Below are positions 60,235 to 64,000 of a stretch of DNA of 64,000 nt, one piece after another. The position numbers and the translations under genes were made by a program. The stretch is from Clostridiaceae bacterium. Its GTDB lineage: Bacteria > Bacillota > Clostridia > Lachnospirales > Lachnospiraceae. The DNA lies in the NCBI GenBank assembly GCA_910575585.1, contig CAJTGF010000027.1:1-64000 (forward strand). Direction: 5' to 3'. How positions within the stretch are numbered: position 1 is the first letter of the stretch; each line of letters opens with the position of its first letter. Below the pieces are notes generated by a model, which was not told the DNA's origin, searched no databases, and saw nothing but the letters and a program-made list of their open reading frames with translations.

Positions 60235-62702
60235 AAAAAGAAAACGGGACGTGTCCGATCTGCGCCCTTCCGTATGTAAGGGAGAAAAGGATCCTCCGAG
60301 CCAGTTACTTTGACAATGCTTATGACATTACCGCATGGACCCTGCGGTGCGCGGAATGCGGCTACGAGGTAATCCAGCCTGGTACCGCACGGATCAGCAT
60401 ACACGCAGATGTCCAGCGTGACACGTACATGAAGGAGGCGGAGGGGCCGCCCTTAAACATTAAGATCACCACACCGTTGCCAGAACCAAAAACCGGTATA
60501 GAAGGCTCCGGGGCCACAGAGGACGTGCATCTGGAAACCGCTAAAAGCCAGGGTGCCAAGGACACACCAGATGCCCAGGATGCGCCGAATTTGTCGGGTG
60601 CCTGCGGAAAGCTGGAGGGGCAGATGGAAGATCCAACGGGCACAGAAGCAGCGGAAACAGAGGATCCCGGGCATGACGGGGGATCCCATCAAGCAGCCGT
60701 TCAGCCGGGCCGGACGGACCAGACAGAAAGCCCGGAACCTGAAGTGGCATCCATGCCGCCAAAGCTCGCCGGGGAAAAAGAGAAGAGCATACCGGCGGCG
60801 CAGGATACCGGCAGCCACCCAGACGGAAAGCCTGCGGAAAAGCGAGGGCGGGCGGAGTCCCCGGAGAAAGCCCGGAGTGATGGGGCTGGAAACGTAAAAG
60901 CCCCAGAGGCCACCCTTACGGGAAACAGTGTGGGGGATGACAGTGGCGCAGGCTACCAGCCAGGCCCAGGCGACAAAGCCGCTCAGGCTGAACAGGCTGG
61001 CGGGGACAGTGCGGCCGTGTCCGGGACGGGACCCCAAAAAGGATCCGGGGCAGGTGGCGATACCAACCATCCTGATGCCGGTACAAGCGGAAAAAGGGCC
61101 ATGGAGGGCGCTGAAAGATCCGCTATAGGCAGTCAGGTGAAAGGATGCCAGGAAGAAAAAGCCGCCGTACAGGGCCGGGGCAGGAATGCAGGTATGGACC
61201 AGAATACAGGGCAGGCAAAAGAGAAAAGCGCAGGGCAGGAGATAAACTCCCGGGATAAAAAAACGCCGGCCAAAAAAGGATCTGACAAGAAACGGACAGA
61301 GCAGGGGGCAGCTTCCGGACAAGGCCGGACGGGCGGGCAGGAAAAGCCAGCCGCAGCAGACGGGAGGCAGCCGCATTCGCCTGCAGGGGCATCTTCCCAG
61401 CCAGTGCCAAGAGGCAGGCAGCCGGGGGGATTCCCAGGCGGGATCCAGTCCGGGTTCCCAGGCGGAGGGATGTTCCCGTCCTCGGCGCTCAGCAACCTGG
61501 AAGCGCTCCGCACCTCCATCCATGCCGATACAGGGAAGCAGGGGAAGGAACTCCTGGACGCCGTAAAAAAGAAGAAGGCAGGCCGGATAGGGAACCTGGG
61601 GTCCGGAAAGAGCCAGACGCCGGGTGCTGATAAACAGCTATCCGCAGGAAAAGGCGGGAAGGAAGGACAGCAGAAGATATCCGGGGAGAAGGGAGAAAAG
61701 GCGGGAAGGGTAGATGTGGCGGAAAAGGGACATTTGGATACCGGCGTTTTTGCGGATAAACAAAATCCTACAGGAACACCTGCACGGGATACACGGCAAA
61801 TTTCCATGCAAAAAACAGTATCCGCTGAGGATCACGGAAAATCAAACAAAAAAACCTTATCCGCAGAACACGACGGCATACTCGCCGGGGTATCTGCCCA
61901 AAAAGCAACAGAGAAAACCGGGAAGGACGGCGGTCCGGGAAATACCGCGCATGCCATGCAGAGTCAGGATGCCGGAGGGGACGCAAAACCCGCAGCACCC
62001 GAAAAGCCAGCAGATGCTGGAAAACCCGTAAAGGGCGGAGCAAACCCTAGAACCAGCAGCAGGCCGGACGGGGGAGATGGGCCGGAAAAGAAGAAACCGG
62101 ATACGGGAACCGGCAAAGAGCCGGAACAGGAGGCAAAGAGTAACGCTGTGGGCGCAGATCAGGGCAATGGAGACTCTGCCCCGGAAAAAACTCCCGGGGA
62201 TGCCAAAGAGGGAGAGGCCCCGGAGGCTGCGGAAGGCCGGGAAGACCAAAAGAGGGATCAAAGGGAAATGGACTTAAAGGATCTCAAGGGGCAGGCGATG
62301 GAAACCACCAGGAAGATCTCGGACAGGCTCCCGGCGGACCTGGTAGAAAAGCTCCCGGTGATCTCCCAGATCTCCAAACAGCAGAAGCATGCACTCTTCG
62401 TGAGTGAAGAAAAAAGATTCCTGGAACAGCATATCCCACACAAGCAGGTGATCATCAACGACTTGGCCTATAACACGGACAACAGCGAGATGTTCCTAAG
62501 GACGGAGGGGAGGTGCGGGCTGGACAACCCATGCGTGCATTACAATTACCGGACTAAAAACGGCAATTTCTTCCGGTGTACCGTGAAATACAAGCAGGAG
62601 GATTCCATCCGCCCACTTGACCTGATCGAAGCCAAGAGGATGCTGGAGGAACATCCGGACTTGTATAAGAAGTTCTTCCCGGATTCCGTGAGTGACGCAT
62701 GA
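60210..62702 (+). CDS. Large linker-rich protein with N-terminal zinc ribbon and conserved C-terminus
   Basis: An 830-residue protein. Residues ~8-55 form a zinc ribbon (CPIC, CAECGY). Residues ~75-680 are extreme low complexity (Gly, Pro, Ala, Glu, Lys, Asp, Ser), probably disordered. Residues ~695-825 are a compact conserved-looking domain (ISDRLPADLVEKLPVISQIS, FLEQHIPHKQVIINDLAYNT, GRCGLDNPCVHYNYRTKNGN). The linker contains several in-frame copies of the window's TATCCGCA repeat (61639, 61858, reverse 61751), read as KQLSAGK and KKTLSAEHDG. No known family; probably a scaffold of the element. Confidence 0.65.
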   Translation: MLSIRSLLKKENGTCPICALPYVREKRILRASYFDNAYDITAWTLRCAECGYEVIQPGTARISIHADVQRDTYMKEAEGPPLNIKITTPLPEPKTGIEGSGATEDVHLETAKSQGAKDTPDAQDAPNLSGACGKLEGQMEDPTGTEAAETEDPGHDGGSHQAAVQPGRTDQTESPEPEVASMPPKLAGEKEKSIPAAQDTGSHPDGKPAEKRGRAESPEKARSDGAGNVKAPEATLTGNSVGDDSGAGYQPGPGDKAAQAEQAGGDSAAVSGTGPQKGSGAGGDTNHPDAGTSGKRAMEGAERSAIGSQVKGCQEEKAAVQGRGRNAGMDQNTGQAKEKSAGQEINSRDKKTPAKKGSDKKRTEQGAASGQGRTGGQEKPAAADGRQPHSPAGASSQPVPRGRQPGGFPGGIQSGFPGGGMFPSSALSNLEALRTSIHADTGKQGKELLDAVKKKKAGRIGNLGSGKSQTPGADKQLSAGKGGKEGQQKISGEKGEKAGRVDVAEKGHLDTGVFADKQNPTGTPARDTRQISMQKTVSAEDHGKSNKKTLSAEHDGILAGVSAQKATEKTGKDGGPGNTAHAMQSQDAGGDAKPAAPEKPADAGKPVKGGANPRTSSRPDGGDGPEKKKPDTGTGKEPEQEAKSNAVGADQGNGDSAPEKTPGDAKEGEAPEAAEGREDQKRDQREMDLKDLKGQAMETTRKISDRLPADLVEKLPVISQISKQQKHALFVSEEKRFLEQHIPHKQVIINDLAYNTDNSEMFLRTEGRCGLDNPCVHYNYRTKNGNFFRCTVKYKQEDSIRPLDLIEAKRMLEEHPDLYKKFFPDSVSDA
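61639..61865. repeat. TATCCGCA repeats inside the coding linker
   Basis: Copies at 61639-61646 and 61858-61865, a variant TATCCGCT near 61819, and a reverse-strand copy at 61751-61758, all within ~230 nt of the low-complexity part of the gene at 60210. Confidence 0.5.
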
Positions 62703-62751
62703 CCGGGGAATGAGCAGCAGTGCTTGACCACATTTTTAAAGGAGGTTTATT

Positions 62752-64000
62752 ATGCCAGAATTAAGTGCCGGAAGGAGCGCGGTAAAGATCGGCTCCCAGG
62801 TGGCTGCGGCCATCTTTGACAGCCTGGATAAGATTGATGAGAACCGCTTCGCTTATACCAAAGTACAGGGAAAAGAGGATGTCATTGACCTCGCCATTGG
62901 GGAAAACGGGAGGCTTGACCCGGAGAAGGCGTCCAGGACCCTCATGGTCTGCGAGGTTGACCCCAATCTGCTGCCAGGCATGAAGTCGGAATTTATCAAA
63001 GCCGGCATCCCGTTCGCGTGGCAGGACTACATTGAGCCGGCTAAGGAAGGCGAGGAGTTCGCCAAGCTGCATTCCTATCTTGTGTTCCCTAAAAGCGAGG
63101 AGCGTGCCGCCAACATGGCTATCGAGGATTATACCCGCATCAGGCCGGAGCGCAGCCCGCAGGACCCCCAGGAACTGCTGGAGTGGATTAAGGCGAACGA
63201 AGGCGGGATGACAAAAGCGGCCGGGCTGGAGATCGACAAGGAACTATATGAGTATATCAACCGGGCAGGGTTGATCAGCGTCCCCCGTGCGGAGATGGGG
63301 GAGAATGAGCTGGACAACACTGTGCGGCTCCGCGTGCCGCTCGATATGGGCAACGGGGTGATGGAGACCGTCAGGATGGCGGAGACTTTGTACACCGGTG
63401 ACTTTAAGCGCATCGAGCAGGAACGGGAGACGGGTCTGATAGGGACAGTCGAGAAGCTACTGTCCGGGTCAAAGAATGACATGCACCACAGCATCATCAT
63501 CAACACGGAGGCACCGTCTCAGTACATCCGTTTGGACCGTGATGGGTTCAAATACTACATCGACACGGCGGACGGACCGAACCTGATCGCCAAGAATGAC
63601 CGGACCGACCGCTGCTATGAACAGGAACTGTATAACACGCTCCGGTCTTTCGGCGGCTTCAAGGAGATCACGGGGCAGGGCAAGGAACTGGAAGAGGAGC
63701 TTCGCAGGGTACAGGGCGAAGGCCAGAGGCTCATGGGAATTTCCGTGGACGAAAGGGTGCATGAATTAAAGAAAGAATATGTTGAGGACCTGATGCGTGC
63801 GTGCGAGATCGTCGGCACTACCTACCAGCTTGCGTCCGCCATAGAGCAGAACCAGATGGACGACCATGGGCGGATGAAAGATGACGTGGTCAAAATGGGA
63901 AACCGCCTGGATGACTTAAGTGCCATGGGCCTCGGCAACAGTGCGGCCGCAGGTGACCTCCGCGGGGACATGGCGCAGATCAAGGGGATGATCCTTTCCT
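62752..64000 (+). CDS. Large hypothetical protein, unfinished at right edge
   Basis: After AAAGGAGGTT the ORF opens at ATG 62752 and stays open through 64000 (416 codons). It begins MPELSAGRSAVKIGSQVAAA and continues with HSYLVFPKSEERAANMAIED, SIIINTEAPSQYIRLDRDGF and YQLASAIEQNQMDDHGRMKD. It is acidic and mixed alpha/beta; no motif I know is visible in this part. It follows the linker-rich gene by 50 nt, so the two are probably one operon. The C-terminus lies outside the window. Confidence 0.65.
   Translation, partial: MPELSAGRSAVKIGSQVAAAIFDSLDKIDENRFAYTKVQGKEDVIDLAIGENGRLDPEKASRTLMVCEVDPNLLPGMKSEFIKAGIPFAWQDYIEPAKEGEEFAKLHSYLVFPKSEERAANMAIEDYTRIRPERSPQDPQELLEWIKANEGGMTKAAGLEIDKELYEYINRAGLISVPRAEMGENELDNTVRLRVPLDMGNGVMETVRMAETLYTGDFKRIEQERETGLIGTVEKLLSGSKNDMHHSIIINTEAPSQYIRLDRDGFKYYIDTADGPNLIAKNDRTDRCYEQELYNTLRSFGGFKEITGQGKELEEELRRVQGEGQRLMGISVDERVHELKKEYVEDLMRACEIVGTTYQLASAIEQNQMDDHGRMKDDVVKMGNRLDDLSAMGLGNSAAAGDLRGDMAQIKGMILS

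Noticed and set aside
8635-61865. TATCCGCA repeats as DnaA boxes of an origin
   Set aside because: They resemble TTATCCACA but differ at the key CAC position, are spread over 53 kb, and lie near promoters or in coding DNA.
1-64000. CRISPR array
   Set aside because: No set of regularly spaced identical 25-40 nt repeats was seen; the repeats present are short and dispersed.
1-64000. tRNA or rRNA genes
   Set aside because: No convincing cloverleaf or rRNA sequence was found by eye; a dedicated search would be needed to exclude tRNAs.
1-64000. A prophage
   Set aside because: No capsid, terminase, portal or tail genes; the structural genes present are conjugation and adhesion types.

Overview
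The window looks like part of a large mobile or conjugative element from a gut-type Gram-positive Clostridia, most likely Lachnospiraceae. This rests on moderately GC-rich coding with strong GGAGG ribosome sites, surface proteins with GW-type cell-wall-binding repeats, a giant SpaA/Cna-like adhesin, a Gram-positive type IV secretion (T4SS) core (PrgI, VirB4, VirB6-like and VirB2-like proteins), and dozens of small Cys-rich hypothetical proteins. No rRNA, tRNA, CRISPR array, integrase, relaxase or VirD4 was recognised. The taxon is inferred from protein style only.

Layout. 1-2.9 kb: decayed replication genes (a RecD2-like helicase collapsed to its two ends) and a DnaG-type primase. 2.9-6.6 kb: an AT-rich patch with two XRE regulators, a frameshifted DUF4367-like gene, a stub of a nucleotide-modification (Nmad3-like) gene and a DUF6809-like gene. 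6.6-8.4 kb: an Rpn/PD-(D/E)XK protein and a remnant of another. 9-18.7 kb: a cell-wall-binding protein, a 160-nt hairpin element, and a roughly 2,865-codon thioester/SpaA-type adhesin interrupted by one in-frame TAA. 19-24.5 kb: the T4SS core (VirB2-like, VirB6-like, PrgI/VirB3, VirB4 ATPase). 24.5-29.3 kb: an XRE repressor and small hypotheticals. 29.3-30.7 kb: an IS630-family insertion sequence. 30.8-42.6 kb: a second cell-wall-binding protein, a sigma-region-4/alpha-CTD fusion regulator, small Cys-rich proteins, an NfeD-slipin pair, an O-antigen-ligase-like membrane protein and a MazF/PemK-type protein. 42.8-50.9 kb: translationally coupled genes including a J-domain protein with a membrane-anchored CbxX-type AAA+ ATPase, an AcaB-like protein with a DctP-like binding protein, a dCMP-deaminase fusion and an NlpC/P60 hydrolase. 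51-64 kb: DUF2130, a run of decayed small genes, RecR, a secreted EndA-like nuclease, an Rpn protein, a transglutaminase-like protein, a large linker-rich zinc protein, and an unfinished gene running off the right edge.

How it fits together. The adhesin, wall-binding proteins, NlpC/P60 hydrolase and T4SS would make cell contact, remodel the wall and move DNA. RecR, the primase, dCMP deaminase and nucleases would serve the element's DNA.

The most unusual feature is a short motif, CCATACTN. It recurs about twenty times, usually 25-80 nt before start codons, and in the reversed orientation before two minus-strand genes. It is often preceded by an A-rich block or a TATCCGCA repeat. This looks like one element-wide promoter class, and the sigma4/alpha-CTD fusion is the obvious candidate partner. 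The window also carries an unusual number of single in-frame stops and frameshifts in otherwise well-formed genes, from decay, recoding or sequencing error.
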